Source: Aquibacillus koreensis (GTDB taxonomy: Bacteria; Bacillota; Bacilli; Bacillales; Amphibacillaceae). From it: a DNA stretch of 64,000 nt. Numbering within the stretch: position 1 is the stretch's first letter; each line of letters opens with the position of its first letter. The stretch lies in NCBI RefSeq assembly GCF_025154055.1, contig NZ_JAOALK010000043.1, forward strand, positions 1-64,000, given 5' to 3'. The position numbers and the translations under genes were made by a program. Below are positions 16,818 through 25,450 of this stretch, piece by piece. Below the pieces are notes generated by a model that saw only the letters and a list, made by a program, of their open reading frames with translations, was not told the origin of the DNA and ran no database searches.

Positions 16818-16911
16818 GTGTTAATATAAAAACATAGAAAGACACAAACAAGAATTCTTGAAAAACCAAATGTGAAATGATGAACATGATAAAATATTAG
16901 GAGTGATCGAC

Positions 16912-17427
16912 ATGTTTGAATTATTAAGAAAAAATAACGTTGTAGCTGGTGTGTTGGCAATCATTCGAATTTATCTTGGCTATATGTGGTTTACAGCAGG
17001 TTTAGGAAAAGTTACTGGTGGATTTGATGCAACAGGATTTTTACAAGGCGCAGTGGCTAACCCAGTCGCAGGTCCAGATGGGATTGTTTATGGATGGTAT
17101 GTAGACTTCTTACAAGCTTTTGCAATTCCAAATGCAGATCTTTTCAACATCCTTGTTCCTTGGGGTGAAGTATTAGTAGGACTTGGTTTAATGCTTGGCT
17201 GTTTCACAACAGCAGCAGCCTTCTTCGGAATGGTAATGAACTTCTCTTTCTTACTAGCTGGAACAGTATCTCACAACCCAACTGACATTTTAATCGGTAC
17301 AGTCATCCTTGTTGCTGGAGCGAACGCTGGTAAATTTGGCGCAGACAGATATGTTTTACCTTACCTAAGAACAGTTATTGCAAGAAGAAGAGAGCAAAAA
17401 GAAGTTACAGAAACAGTCGAAGTTTAG
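16912..17427 (+). CDS. DoxX family membrane protein
   Basis: 171 residues from ATG 16912 (AGGAG eight bases upstream). Four hydrophobic segments: LAIIRIYLGYMWFTAGLGK (about 15-33) with the DoxX RxxLGxxF-like motif, then about 75-95, 100-120 and 125-142. The loop VANPVAGPDGIVYGWYVDFLQ and the end GANAGKFGADRYVLPYL are shared with the partial copy at 1-131. DoxX proteins sit in the cytoplasmic membrane and are linked to quinone-dependent redox or oxidative stress. The upstream FNR-like box would connect it with oxygen limitation. Confidence 0.88.
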   Translation: MFELLRKNNVVAGVLAIIRIYLGYMWFTAGLGKVTGGFDATGFLQGAVANPVAGPDGIVYGWYVDFLQAFAIPNADLFNILVPWGEVLVGLGLMLGCFTTAAAFFGMVMNFSFLLAGTVSHNPTDILIGTVILVAGANAGKFGADRYVLPYLRTVIARRREQKEVTETVEV

Positions 17428-17431
17428 TAAA

Positions 17432-17462
17432 AAAAGCGTACAGCCTCGGTTGTACGCTTTTT
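17432..17462 (+). terminator. Rho-independent terminator of doxX
   Basis: AAAAGCGTACA (17432-17442) pairs with TGTACGCTTTT, followed by T; homologous to the hairpin at 136-169. Confidence 0.9.
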
Positions 17463-17484
17463 CCTTTTTCCACTTATGTTAATT

Positions 17485-17514
17485 TGTGAACACAAGAACC
17501 GTCCCCATGTTTCC
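17485..17514 (-). repeat. ACGGTTCT hairpin repeat, single-arm copy
   Basis: Right arm only: GTGAACACAAGAACCGTCCC, CATGTTTCC. Confidence 0.85.
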
Positions 17515-17594
17515 ATCAGGAGCACATTTTTAGTTTGTATTGTGAATAGGTTAAGTATGAATAACAAAATTTTTAGTGTAGAACGGAGAATGAG

Positions 17595-18425
17595 ATGATA
17601 CAAGTATCTGGGAAGCCCCTTGAAATGACGGACTCGTGGAACTTGGGAAGTATGGAAAGAATAATTATCGAAAAAATGCATAACTCTCCTGGCCTTTATT
17701 CCTTTCCTTCCATGGATGCATTTTTGTTTGATATTAACGTTAGAAAGAACATGATAGAAAGTGCAGAAAAAATGAATCAAAGTCAGGCCGTATTCACCAT
17801 TTTCGAATATGCTCGTTGCAACCCCGATTACTGGTATTTAACAGCACAAGGTGGATTCCAATTACATCCGAATAGAAAACCTTCTCAAGCCATTCTAGAT
17901 ATTTTCAACAATAGCTTCCTCTATGCATTTGAATGCGCAACAGCATGTGTCATCATCTTCTACCATGCCTTATTGCATCGTATAGGGGAGGAAAAATTTA
18001 ATGAATTGTTTCCACAACTCTATTTATACAGTTGGCATACGGAACCTAATCTCGGTCTATACACTTTTTATTCCGATCATTATATACCTAGTGATGTTGT
18101 CTATATTAAAAACCCTGACTATAATCCAAGTACTCCCTGGTTTAGAGGATTAAATGCTGTCGCTTTAACTAGTGGGCAGTTTTATAGTCATGGATTTGGA
18201 ATAAAGAGCCATAAAGAAATTATTGATATTCTTAATCAAAACAGAAGCCCAGGTAGTGATCGAACTGCATATGTAACCAATCTAGTTACAAGAATTTCTT
18301 CTGAGTCTATATCAATGACAAGAACGATCAACAACGCTTTTATTCCAATTGTCGTACACCATAATAAAAGCTCCATTTCATGTAAACGATATATTTCCTA
18401 CCTACAAAAAATGATTTCTAGTTAA
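17595..18425 (+). CDS. tgl: Spore protein-glutamine gamma-glutamyltransferase (transglutaminase)
   Basis: 276 residues, a little longer than B. subtilis Tgl (245). The active-site segment LYAFECATACVIIFYHALL carries the catalytic cysteine at residue 114 (Cys116 in B. subtilis). LYSWHTEPNLGLYT and DVVYIKNPDYNP are the conserved substrate-channel segments, and FYSHGFGI is near 195-203. It crosslinks coat proteins through epsilon-(gamma-glutamyl)lysine bonds late in sporulation. ATG preceded by ACGGAGA. The C-terminal 30 residues extend beyond the usual end. Confidence 0.92.
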   Translation: MIQVSGKPLEMTDSWNLGSMERIIIEKMHNSPGLYSFPSMDAFLFDINVRKNMIESAEKMNQSQAVFTIFEYARCNPDYWYLTAQGGFQLHPNRKPSQAILDIFNNSFLYAFECATACVIIFYHALLHRIGEEKFNELFPQLYLYSWHTEPNLGLYTFYSDHYIPSDVVYIKNPDYNPSTPWFRGLNAVALTSGQFYSHGFGIKSHKEIIDILNQNRSPGSDRTAYVTNLVTRISSESISMTRTINNAFIPIVVHHNKSSISCKRYISYLQKMISS

Positions 18426-18534
18426 AACATCATAAAATTGGGTTTGTCATATTCGCCCATTCTTCCTATTGACGGGCTCAGTTACAAATTAGGTGAATAT
18501 AGTATAGTGATCAAGCTTAAAAGGATGTGTTAAC

Positions 18535-18738
18535 ATGTATGCAAATGTAAATGCAGCTCCTAATGTTGGAGCAAACGTAAACGCTGCACCTACTATGGTT
18601 GCTAGCCAACCATACATGCCACAATATATGATGCCTAGTTATGGCTATTGTCCTCCTGGGCGCACACAGAACACATTTGTTTTAATTGTGGTACTGTTTA
18701 TCTTATTAATTATCGTCGGTGCTGCTAATTACTGCTAA
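18535..18738 (+). CDS. YjcZ family sporulation protein, long form
   Basis: 67 residues. A low-complexity N-terminus made of Asn/Ala/Val and Tyr/Met/Pro runs (NVNAAPNVGANVNAAPT; QPYMPQYMMPSYGYCPPG) leads into the YjcZ membrane helix TFVLIVVLFILLIIVGAANY with terminal Cys. AAAGGATG ribosome site seven bases before ATG. The hydrophobic core is nearly the same as in the 24-residue peptide at 10436. Probably made in sporulating cells; close to tgl and an intracellular subtilisin. Confidence 0.85.
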   Translation: MYANVNAAPNVGANVNAAPTMVASQPYMPQYMMPSYGYCPPGRTQNTFVLIVVLFILLIIVGAANYC

Positions 18739-18750
18739 GAAAAGTTAAAT

Positions 18751-18787
18751 AATTCCTGTACAATTGGAACCTGTACAGGAATTTTTT
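18751..18787 (+). terminator. Rho-independent terminator of the long YjcZ gene
   Basis: AATTCCTGTACA pairs with TGTACAGGAATT, followed by a T run. Confidence 0.92.
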
Positions 18788-18895
18788 ATTTATCTGCTAA
18801 AAATGATGGGTATCTATACATTTTTGAAAAAGGACATATAATCGTACACTTTTTTCTCCTTGTTGAATTGTCTATTAGTAATAAGGAGGAGAATC

Positions 18896-19813
18896 ATGGT
18901 ACAAGTACAATTAATTCCATTTAAAGTACAGCAAGCGTTTGCTAAAACGAATGAAATCCCTACGGCTATTAAAATGATGCGAGCACCGAAAAAGTGGAAA
19001 GAAGGCTATACAGGCAGAGGTGTTGTTGGGGTCATTGATACAGGTTGTGATCGGAAACATCCTGATCTAAAAAATAGAATTATTGGCGGAAGAAATTTTT
19101 CATCAGAGAATAAATCTAACTTTCTAGATTTTAATGATCAAAATGGACACGGTACACATGTAGCTGGAACCATTGCCGCTACGGTGAATGGTCTTGGCGT
19201 CTCTGGTGTAGCTCCTCACGCACAAGTATTCGTTTTGAAGGCCTTTGATGCAAAGGGGTATGGAGAGACGGAAAGCATTATTAATGCGATCCACTATGCA
19301 ATCAGATGGCGAGGTAATAACGGTGAGAAAATACGGGTTCTTTCCATATCCTTTGGGTCAAAAGAGAATCACCCAAAACTTCATCAAGCTGTCCGAAAAG
19401 CAGTAGCCAATGATATGTTGGTTGTTTGCGCTGCCGGAAATGATGGTGATGATAATATTCATACAACGGAAAGGTTATACCCAGGTCATTATCAAGAAGT
19501 GGTGCAAGTAGGTGCAGTCGATCATAAAGGGAATATGGCTCCTTTTACGAATTCAAATGACGAGATTGACCTCGTTGCTCCAGGAGTGGATGTACGATCA
19601 ACCTATCTAAACGGAAAGTATGCATCGCTATCTGGCACATCGATGGCTACTCCCCACGTGGCAGGAGCTGCCGCAATTATGATCGAACAACTGGAAAAAG
19701 AGTTGGGGAGAACGCTAACAGAACCTGAACTGTATACACAATTAATTCAATCCACTGTCTCCTTAAAGCACAGTAAAAGAGCGCAAGGAAACGGATTTAT
19801 TTTATTCTCATAA
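18896..19813 (+). CDS. Intracellular subtilisin-type serine protease
   Basis: 305 residues from ATG 18896 (AAGGAGGAG seven bases upstream). Catalytic triad: Asp48 in GVIDTGCD, His85 in NGHGTHVAG, Ser249 in SGTSMATPHVAG; oxyanion Asn182 in AAGND. It lacks a signal peptide and long propeptide but has the short N-terminal LIPF element (residues 6-9), the inhibitory LIPY-type motif of Bacillus intracellular subtilisins (ISP). Therefore a cytoplasmic protease, probably active around sporulation after removal of the N-terminal extension. Related to IspA/ISP1. Confidence 0.9.
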   Translation: MVQVQLIPFKVQQAFAKTNEIPTAIKMMRAPKKWKEGYTGRGVVGVIDTGCDRKHPDLKNRIIGGRNFSSENKSNFLDFNDQNGHGTHVAGTIAATVNGLGVSGVAPHAQVFVLKAFDAKGYGETESIINAIHYAIRWRGNNGEKIRVLSISFGSKENHPKLHQAVRKAVANDMLVVCAAGNDGDDNIHTTERLYPGHYQEVVQVGAVDHKGNMAPFTNSNDEIDLVAPGVDVRSTYLNGKYASLSGTSMATPHVAGAAAIMIEQLEKELGRTLTEPELYTQLIQSTVSLKHSKRAQGNGFILFS

Positions 19814-19878
19814 CAATAGAAAAGATCATACAAGCACTGAAGGGTGACCTAACGTGGCACCTAATCAATAGCTTCATT

Positions 19879-19920
19879 GGAAACAGAGGTGGAAACAGAG
19901 GGACGGTTCTCTTGTCCACA
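19879..19920 (+). repeat. ACGGTTCT hairpin repeat, single-arm copy with doubled end
   Basis: GGAAACAGAGG occurs twice in tandem (19879 and 19891); the second continues into GACGGTTCTCTTGTCCACA. The right arm is missing. Confidence 0.8.
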
Positions 19921-19984
19921 GTCGTATAAAAAACACGATATAGGAAAAGAATGGAGATAATAACAATATACCCGAGGAGAAATT

Positions 19985-21523
19985 ATGAAGAGGTATGCTA
20001 GGTCACAAAATAAAAAAAAGAACGCAACAACACCTAAACATAATGCTTCATTTCAAATCAAGATTGGTACCAATCTTGACGAGAATGTAGACAGTGTGAA
20101 AAAGATGCTTGATGAGCCTGATGATCTTATTGTTCGTGAATTGTCGATTGGTACAGACCACCAAAAAGCAGCAATTGTTTATATAAAAGGAATGGTTGAT
20201 CACAAATTAGTTCAAGATAATATCCTAAAAACAATCCTAGAAAAAGAACCAGAGGCCGACATAGACTTGTCAGATTATTTCTATCAAGAAATTATTGCGA
20301 TATCGGATATAAAGAAAGTCAAAACATTAGATGACGTCTCCCTTGCCATCTTATCCGGAAGCACTGCCCTCTACATCGATCAGACAGACACTGTATTACT
20401 TATGGGAACCGCAGGTGGAGAACATCGCGCAATTGAAGAGCCGCAATCGGAACGGTTAATTCGTGGTCCAAGAGCAGGTTTTATTGAGAATATCGGAACA
20501 AATGTATCATTAATCCGCCAAGATATTAAAGACCCTAATCTCCGTTTTAAAACACATGAAATTGGTCGCCGTTCGAAACAAAAGCTTGTAGTTAGTTATA
20601 TTGATGGGATTGTGAATCCCGATCTAGTTCAAGAAATCAATCGAAGGCTTCAATCAATTGATACGGAATATGCCGTAGGCTCAGGCGAGGTTGAACATTG
20701 GATCCAAGATAGTTTTTTATCTCCTTTTCCTCAACTAGGTGATACAGAACGTCCTGATCGGGCGGTCGATGCCCTTTTAAAAGGAAAAGTCGTTATTCTA
20801 GTGGATGGTACGCCGTTTGTTTTAATAGCACCGATGACGTTAGTCGAAACATTGCACTCCTTGGAAGATAACAGTCAACGATGGATTGTTGGAACGTCTT
20901 TACGCTTATTGCGCTTTTTATCAGCATTTATTGCGATTTTTTTGCCTAGTGTGTATATTGCGCTCATATCCTTCCACCCAGAAATGTTGCCTGCTAAACT
21001 CTTATTTTCCATCGCGGCTTCGCGAGAGGGTGTGCCTTTTCCTGCATTTATAGAAGCGATGTTGATGGCGATCACCTTTGAAATTTTACATGAGGCAGGT
21101 GTGAGGCTTCCAAAAATTATTGGTGCAACGATCGGAATTGTTGGTGGGCTAGTAATCGGTGAATCTGCTGTTAGTGCGGGGATCGTTAGTCCGTTTTTAG
21201 TCATTATTACTGCCCTTACTGCCATTGCATCGTTTGCCACACCTCAATATAGTATGGCGATTAGTTTCCGCCTCATACGTTTCACATTCATGATCGCCGC
21301 TGCTACGCTCGGTCTTTATGGAATCATACTTGTCTATATCATGATCAATATACATCTTGTTAATCTCAAAAGTTTTGGTGTTCCTTATTCAACTCCATTT
21401 GGCCCGTTATTATTAAAAGATTGGAAGGAAATGATCATTCGGGCACCAATTATGATGCTTACGAAACGTCCAAGCTACTTAAAAACAATGGATAAAACAA
21501 AGAGGGATCCTTCTAATGAATAA
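19985..21523 (+). CDS. Spore germination receptor subunit A (GerA/GerKA type)
   Basis: 512 residues. Hydrophilic N-terminal domain (about 1-300) with the family sequence TALYIDQTDTVLLMG and ERLIRGPRAGFIENIGTNVSLIR, then five or so membrane segments and the C-terminal LLLKDWKEMIIRAP block. GerA proteins are the A subunits of nutrient germinant receptors in the spore inner membrane and take part in germinant sensing and ion release. GAGGAGA ribosome site. First gene of a gerABC operon; overlaps the next gene by eight bases. SigmaG control is expected from the family. Confidence 0.93.
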   Translation: MKRYARSQNKKKNATTPKHNASFQIKIGTNLDENVDSVKKMLDEPDDLIVRELSIGTDHQKAAIVYIKGMVDHKLVQDNILKTILEKEPEADIDLSDYFYQEIIAISDIKKVKTLDDVSLAILSGSTALYIDQTDTVLLMGTAGGEHRAIEEPQSERLIRGPRAGFIENIGTNVSLIRQDIKDPNLRFKTHEIGRRSKQKLVVSYIDGIVNPDLVQEINRRLQSIDTEYAVGSGEVEHWIQDSFLSPFPQLGDTERPDRAVDALLKGKVVILVDGTPFVLIAPMTLVETLHSLEDNSQRWIVGTSLRLLRFLSAFIAIFLPSVYIALISFHPEMLPAKLLFSIAASREGVPFPAFIEAMLMAITFEILHEAGVRLPKIIGATIGIVGGLVIGESAVSAGIVSPFLVIITALTAIASFATPQYSMAISFRLIRFTFMIAAATLGLYGIILVYIMINIHLVNLKSFGVPYSTPFGPLLLKDWKEMIIRAPIMMLTKRPSYLKTMDKTKRDPSNE

Positions 21524-22622
21524 GTTAAAGCAAAGCAATGAAACAATACAAGATCTGGATATTATGATTGCAATCCCTTCTGTCGTTATTGCGATTGGTT
21601 TTCTTTATATGCCCAGAGTCTTGGCAGAGCCAACAATCGGTTTGGATGCCATTTATACTATTTTATTAGGCGGCGTAATTACGATCCTCCTCACATGGCT
21701 AGGAGTAAGTCTTGCCATTCACTTTCCTGGGCAGTCTTTTGTCACTTATGCATCTAAACTGGTATCCAAACCCATCGCGGTAGCACTTGCTTTACTTTTT
21801 GCCTTGCACGGTATTTTGATTACTTGCTTTGAAGTAAGAGCCATTGCTGAAATATCACATTTATATTTATTTAATCGAACACCAATCGAAGTGATTGGGC
21901 TAGCTTTTTTATTAGTAGTTATTTATGCGGTGGCAGGGTCTCGCGTAGCTATTTTTCGCCTAAATGCACTTTTTTTCCCAGTCATTCTTGTAGCTATATT
22001 CATACTTGCCGTATTTTCACTTGGATTTACAGATGCTACTAATGCTTATCCCTTTTTTCAAACGGATCTGAACGGCTATTCTTTTGCTACCCTACGAAGC
22101 ATTTCAACGATCGGCGGCTTTGGGGTATTTGGCTATGTTTTATTTTATGTTTCACTAATCCGCTCACCAAAAAAAACACCCAAAATGGCAATGTATGGTG
22201 TAATACTCGTGATTCTACTTCATCTCATCATTTTCACGATGACGCTTCTGGTATTTGGGAATATCACCACTTCCAATTTAATGTTTCCCGTGATCGAACT
22301 TGCAAGGGCAATTGAACTACCAGGTGGATTTTTTAATCGGTTTGACTCGTTATTTTTCGTCGTGTGGACAATGGCAATCTTTAACACAACCGTTATGACA
22401 TATGATCTTGCTGTAATCGTATTCCAATCTGTTTTTAAAAACGCGAAAAAGGAAAAACTTGTTTTCTTACTCGCCCCTATTATTTTTTTCATTAGTGGTT
22501 TGCCTAAAAACACTTATGAGCTTGATTATTCCGGAAGAATGTTAAGTTACTTTGGCATTACTCTGGCAACAGGTGTTACGTTGTTGTTATTCGTATTGCA
22601 CAAAGTCAGAGGGGTGAAATAG
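21516..22622 (+). CDS. Spore germination receptor subunit B (GerB type, APC-fold)
   Basis: 368 residues with ten hydrophobic segments, a member of the endospore germination permease family (amino acid-polyamine-organocation fold). Landmarks: DLDIMIAIPSVVIAIGFLYMPR (about 13-34), HFPGQSFVTYASKLV, and the FNRFDSLFFVVWTMAIF segment (about 268-284), which contains the family's conserved late motif. It probably holds the nutrient-binding site of the receptor. Start lies within the 3' end of the A gene; the next gene starts one base after its stop. Confidence 0.93.
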   Translation: MNKLKQSNETIQDLDIMIAIPSVVIAIGFLYMPRVLAEPTIGLDAIYTILLGGVITILLTWLGVSLAIHFPGQSFVTYASKLVSKPIAVALALLFALHGILITCFEVRAIAEISHLYLFNRTPIEVIGLAFLLVVIYAVAGSRVAIFRLNALFFPVILVAIFILAVFSLGFTDATNAYPFFQTDLNGYSFATLRSISTIGGFGVFGYVLFYVSLIRSPKKTPKMAMYGVILVILLHLIIFTMTLLVFGNITTSNLMFPVIELARAIELPGGFFNRFDSLFFVVWTMAIFNTTVMTYDLAVIVFQSVFKNAKKEKLVFLLAPIIFFISGLPKNTYELDYSGRMLSYFGITLATGVTLLLFVLHKVRGVK

Positions 22623-22623
22623 G

Positions 22624-23805
22624 ATGCGCATGCGAAAATACTTGGAGATTCTTTCATCTTTATTCGTAATAGTTTTTCTATCTGGTTGTTGGGATAGTGA
22701 AGAAATAGAGAATCGCGCGTTTATTCGAGGATCATCAATTGATTTAGCTGAACAAACAACGAAAGATAATCCACAGCTAACTTTGACGCAACAGCTGATC
22801 GTACCTGCTGCTATTGGAACTGCAACGACAGGAGGCGGAGAACAACCAGCTTTTCGCAATCTGGCACTTTCGGGTGAAAGTCTCATGCATATTAATAATG
22901 AAATATCAAAGCGAGCAAATCGAACGTTGTATGCCCATCATTTAGAGGTACTTTTGTTCTCGGAGGATGTCGTCAAACAACCTGATTTGTTTGAAAAATT
23001 ACTTGATCTATTCACACGTGAGCAGCAAAACCGAAGAAGTGTCCTCGTTGCAGTAACCAAAGAAAAGGCTAGCTCTTTATTAGATATAGAACCGGAACAC
23101 ATAAAAGTGCCCTCGCAATATATAAGTGAATTGCTAGACAACAAGAAAAGTGCTGAAGTTTCCCCACCACTTCGACTCGGAGATTTACATGAAAAATTGT
23201 TTGCGAATGTTAGTTTTGTCATACCGTATCTTGCAATCGTTGATGACAAGAGCATTGAAAATAGTGGTGTTGCTGTGTTTAATACCAATGAACGAGCTGT
23301 TATTGGTACATTGGATGGTCCATTAACAATGGGCCGAAATTTTATGACAGGTGATATGGAAGCAGGTAATATGAGGATCTCCATTCAAGATGCAAAGGCG
23401 AATATAATGATCGCTAATGTACAAAGCAGCTTGAAATTGACCAATAAGGATAAAAACAATCTAACATTTGAAATAGATGTGAATATTTCTGGCGTAATTT
23501 CCGAAACCAATAGCAAAATAAACCCACACACCCATTTAGATTTGTATGCAAAGGGTTTAGAAAAAGAGGTCAAGAAATTGGTAGATAAAACAATCACGAA
23601 AGCACAAACAGACTTAAAAACAGATATTTTTAAATTCAATATCTACTTATATGGTCATCATTACAAATTGTGGGAGTCCCTAAAGGATGAGTGGGATACA
23701 GGTGCAAACTATTTCGCAAATAGCAAAATCAATGTGACTGTTAATGCCAACATCGAAATGTCAGGTAATACACAGTTCACAACCCAGAAAGAGAAGGGAT
23801 CATGA
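22624..23805 (+). CDS. Spore germination receptor subunit C (GerC lipoprotein)
   Basis: 393 residues. Signal peptide with lipobox LSGC (cysteine at about residue 22) followed directly by WDSEEIENRAFIRG, the conserved GerC head. Three-domain lipoprotein on the outer face of the spore inner membrane, required for receptor function. The C-terminal part FNIYLYGHHYKLWESLKDEWD is the expected domain III end. Last of the classical three genes; a fourth tiny gene overlaps its stop. Confidence 0.93.
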   Translation: MRMRKYLEILSSLFVIVFLSGCWDSEEIENRAFIRGSSIDLAEQTTKDNPQLTLTQQLIVPAAIGTATTGGGEQPAFRNLALSGESLMHINNEISKRANRTLYAHHLEVLLFSEDVVKQPDLFEKLLDLFTREQQNRRSVLVAVTKEKASSLLDIEPEHIKVPSQYISELLDNKKSAEVSPPLRLGDLHEKLFANVSFVIPYLAIVDDKSIENSGVAVFNTNERAVIGTLDGPLTMGRNFMTGDMEAGNMRISIQDAKANIMIANVQSSLKLTNKDKNNLTFEIDVNISGVISETNSKINPHTHLDLYAKGLEKEVKKLVDKTITKAQTDLKTDIFKFNIYLYGHHYKLWESLKDEWDTGANYFANSKINVTVNANIEMSGNTQFTTQKEKGS

Positions 23806-23951
23806 TGTGGAATTTCATTATAGAACGCATGCCAGGAACATTATCGATTATCTGCACCGTATTAGCTTATCTCATTCCTTATACGGTGTATAAAATTAAC
23901 AAAACGCTACATAAATATGGCGATCCACCTTGGATGAAGGATGAGAAATAA
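23802..23951 (+). CDS. Small ger-operon membrane peptide (D-subunit-like)
   Basis: 49 residues, ATG overlapping the gerC stop (ATGA), with GAGAAGGGA upstream. One hydrophobic segment (GTLSIICTVLAYLIPYTV, about 12-29), then KINKTLHKYGDPPWMKDEK. Some Bacillus ger operons have a fourth small D gene for a two-helix protein that modulates receptor function; this has one helix and is shorter, so it may be a reduced version. Identity as a D subunit is inference from position, size and topology. Confidence 0.6.
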   Translation: MMWNFIIERMPGTLSIICTVLAYLIPYTVYKINKTLHKYGDPPWMKDEK

Positions 23952-24123
23952 ATCTATAATTTGGATTGACTGTTATTGATGATTATCTTCTAGAAATTGT
24001 TCCGTAACTACACATAGATTCTAGGTTCTTGGAGTTAAAAGCAACTATCGGGGACGTTTAATCCCTTATTTCCACTATAATTGACAGTTTGATGCTACTC
24101 AGGAATACAAAAAATCCATTATG

Positions 24124-24158
24124 AAAAAAGTACCAAGTAGCACTCCACTACTTGGTAC
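24124..24158 (-). terminator. Rho-independent terminator
   Basis: GTACCAAGTAG (24130-24140) pairs perfectly with CTACTTGGTAC (24148-24158); minus strand continues with six T. Serves the 24175-25347 gene. Confidence 0.93.
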
Positions 24159-24174
24159 CTGCACTCCAAATTTA

Positions 24175-25347
24175 TTATGCATTTTCTTGATCTCGTTTAC
24201 TCTGTTCATAACGTTTTTGTTGTCGATAGCCGTATGTTGCATTGCTTACTAACTCATCATCCTCTAACCCGGCACCAATCGCACCACCTAATGTCGCAAC
24301 AGAAGTCACAAGCCAAGTCAGATGAAGGTAATCTACAATCGTAACGTTTCCATGCAGGACGGACTGACCACGGAAAAGTTGTTCTGGCACAAAGAGCCTT
24401 ACTGCTAAGAAAAACAAACCAAATAATATAATGTAATAAAATAGGACTGCGACACTCAAGGTGATCACCGTCGTTGTATTATAGATTCTGCGCATTTTCC
24501 GCTTATTCCAATAGCTAGGTTTTTCCCACAAGTGGTGAGCAAGCATAATCCAAAGCACCATACTCCCTAAGGATGTAACCATGAGGAGTATATAACGAGA
24601 AGGTTCAAATACAACACTCAGGTTCCATAAAGAAGGAAAAATAAGTCCATACGCACCAGTAGCAAACGCAATTGCGATTACTTTTTTAAACGAAGAAAAG
24701 ATCTTCCATGGACGATTCGCATGGACCATCCCCAACGTAATTCTCAGCTTACCATTCAACCTAGGGATCACAAAATATTGATAAATCGTATCCTGACTTT
24801 GCTTCGTTCTTTTTCTTCGTACAGGTGATAAAACACGAGAAATTTTATGGTTTATTTGCTTAAACATCCCACGCTCCATTTCCTGCATTTGATTGGACTT
24901 TTCCATATGTAAGTCCCTTACCATCTGAATAATGGTATCCTTTAATCTCTTTCGCATTGGGAATAGTCCAAATGCAGGAAGAGAAATTTGTGTGACTTTT
25001 TCATTCACATTTGAGATTGCTAACACAATATCTTTCTTAGAAAAAACGGGAAGGTCCGTCACACTGATTGCATAATCCCAATTATGCATTTCTTTTGCAT
25101 GTTTCGCTTCCTCTGATATTTCATCTGCAGTTTCCGCCGCCCCTGTTAACGGGTCCACTATTACCTCAACGTTCCATTCCACGTTGGCATCAATATACTT
25201 GTTTAATGCATCTGGAAGTGTTTCTGTTAAACTCCTAGCCACCTTCTCAGGTAATTCCGGAGCCGGCAGTAAACCTACTGTCATCTCTCTCATTAGATTC
25301 ACCCTTTTATCATTTGACTCTAGATTACTTATTTCCCAATTGGCCAA
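24175..25347 (-). CDS. Conserved membrane protein of unknown function
   Basis: 390 residues from TTG 25347 with GAGGTG eight bases upstream. N-terminal soluble domain (about 20-150) with MTVGLLPAPELPEKVARSL and NWDYAISVTDLPVF, a basic middle, then four or five membrane segments (about 215-365) and the conserved end AGLEDDELVSNATYGYRQQK. The pattern is widespread in Gram-positive genomes; its occasional database label as a folate dehydrogenase is not supported by any motif here. Its leader directly abuts a hairpin repeat. Confidence 0.75.
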   Translation of the reverse strand: MANWEISNLESNDKRVNLMREMTVGLLPAPELPEKVARSLTETLPDALNKYIDANVEWNVEVIVDPLTGAAETADEISEEAKHAKEMHNWDYAISVTDLPVFSKKDIVLAISNVNEKVTQISLPAFGLFPMRKRLKDTIIQMVRDLHMEKSNQMQEMERGMFKQINHKISRVLSPVRRKRTKQSQDTIYQYFVIPRLNGKLRITLGMVHANRPWKIFSSFKKVIAIAFATGAYGLIFPSLWNLSVVFEPSRYILLMVTSLGSMVLWIMLAHHLWEKPSYWNKRKMRRIYNTTTVITLSVAVLFYYIILFGLFFLAVRLFVPEQLFRGQSVLHGNVTIVDYLHLTWLVTSVATLGGAIGAGLEDDELVSNATYGYRQQKRYEQSKRDQENA

Positions 25348-25363
25348 ACATAAAACACCTCAG

Positions 25364-25431
25364 ATGGAAACATGGGGACGGTTCTTGTGTGCACACTTTT
25401 GTGTACACAAGAACCGTCCCCATGTTTCCAT
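25364..25431. repeat. ACGGTTCT hairpin repeat, complete palindrome in a divergent promoter region
   Basis: Arms GGAAACATGGGG-ACGGTTCT and complement around a TGTGTGCACAC-type centre. It sits two bases upstream of the ribosome site of the minus-strand gene and about 110 bases before phnD. Confidence 0.92.
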
Positions 25432-25433
25432 CA

Positions 25434-25450
25434 TTTACAAATTCTTTATA
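25434..25450 (+). promoter_or_regulatory. Candidate PhoP-type tandem hexamers before phnD
   Basis: TTTACA-N5-TTTATA, an 11-base period matching the PhoP pattern TT(A/T/C)A(C/T)A. Only two units are clear, so this is tentative. Phosphate control would suit a phosphonate importer. Confidence 0.3.

Larger units (their letters stand above)
16536..16911. other. Intergenic region carrying the doxX promoter
   Basis: After the telA terminator, no gene is supported (a 62-codon open frame at 16636-16824 has no ribosome site). The last 140 bases hold the candidate FNR-like box and promoter and a 90-base leader of doxX. Confidence 0.55.

Noticed and set aside
16636-16824. 62-codon open frame before doxX
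   Set aside because: Overlaps the candidate FNR box and promoter and lacks a ribosome site.
16865-16895. Second TGTGA word with GAACA (TGTGA-N6-GAACA) just upstream of doxX
   Set aside because: The right half matches FNR poorly and it lies too close to the start codon to serve as an activator site.
17424-17780. 118-codon minus-strand frame opposite tgl
   Set aside because: Antisense to tgl and crossing a terminator and hairpin repeat; no ribosome site.
24175-25347. Folate dehydrogenase annotation sometimes attached to this protein type
   Set aside because: The protein is a multi-pass membrane protein with no folate or nucleotide-binding motif.
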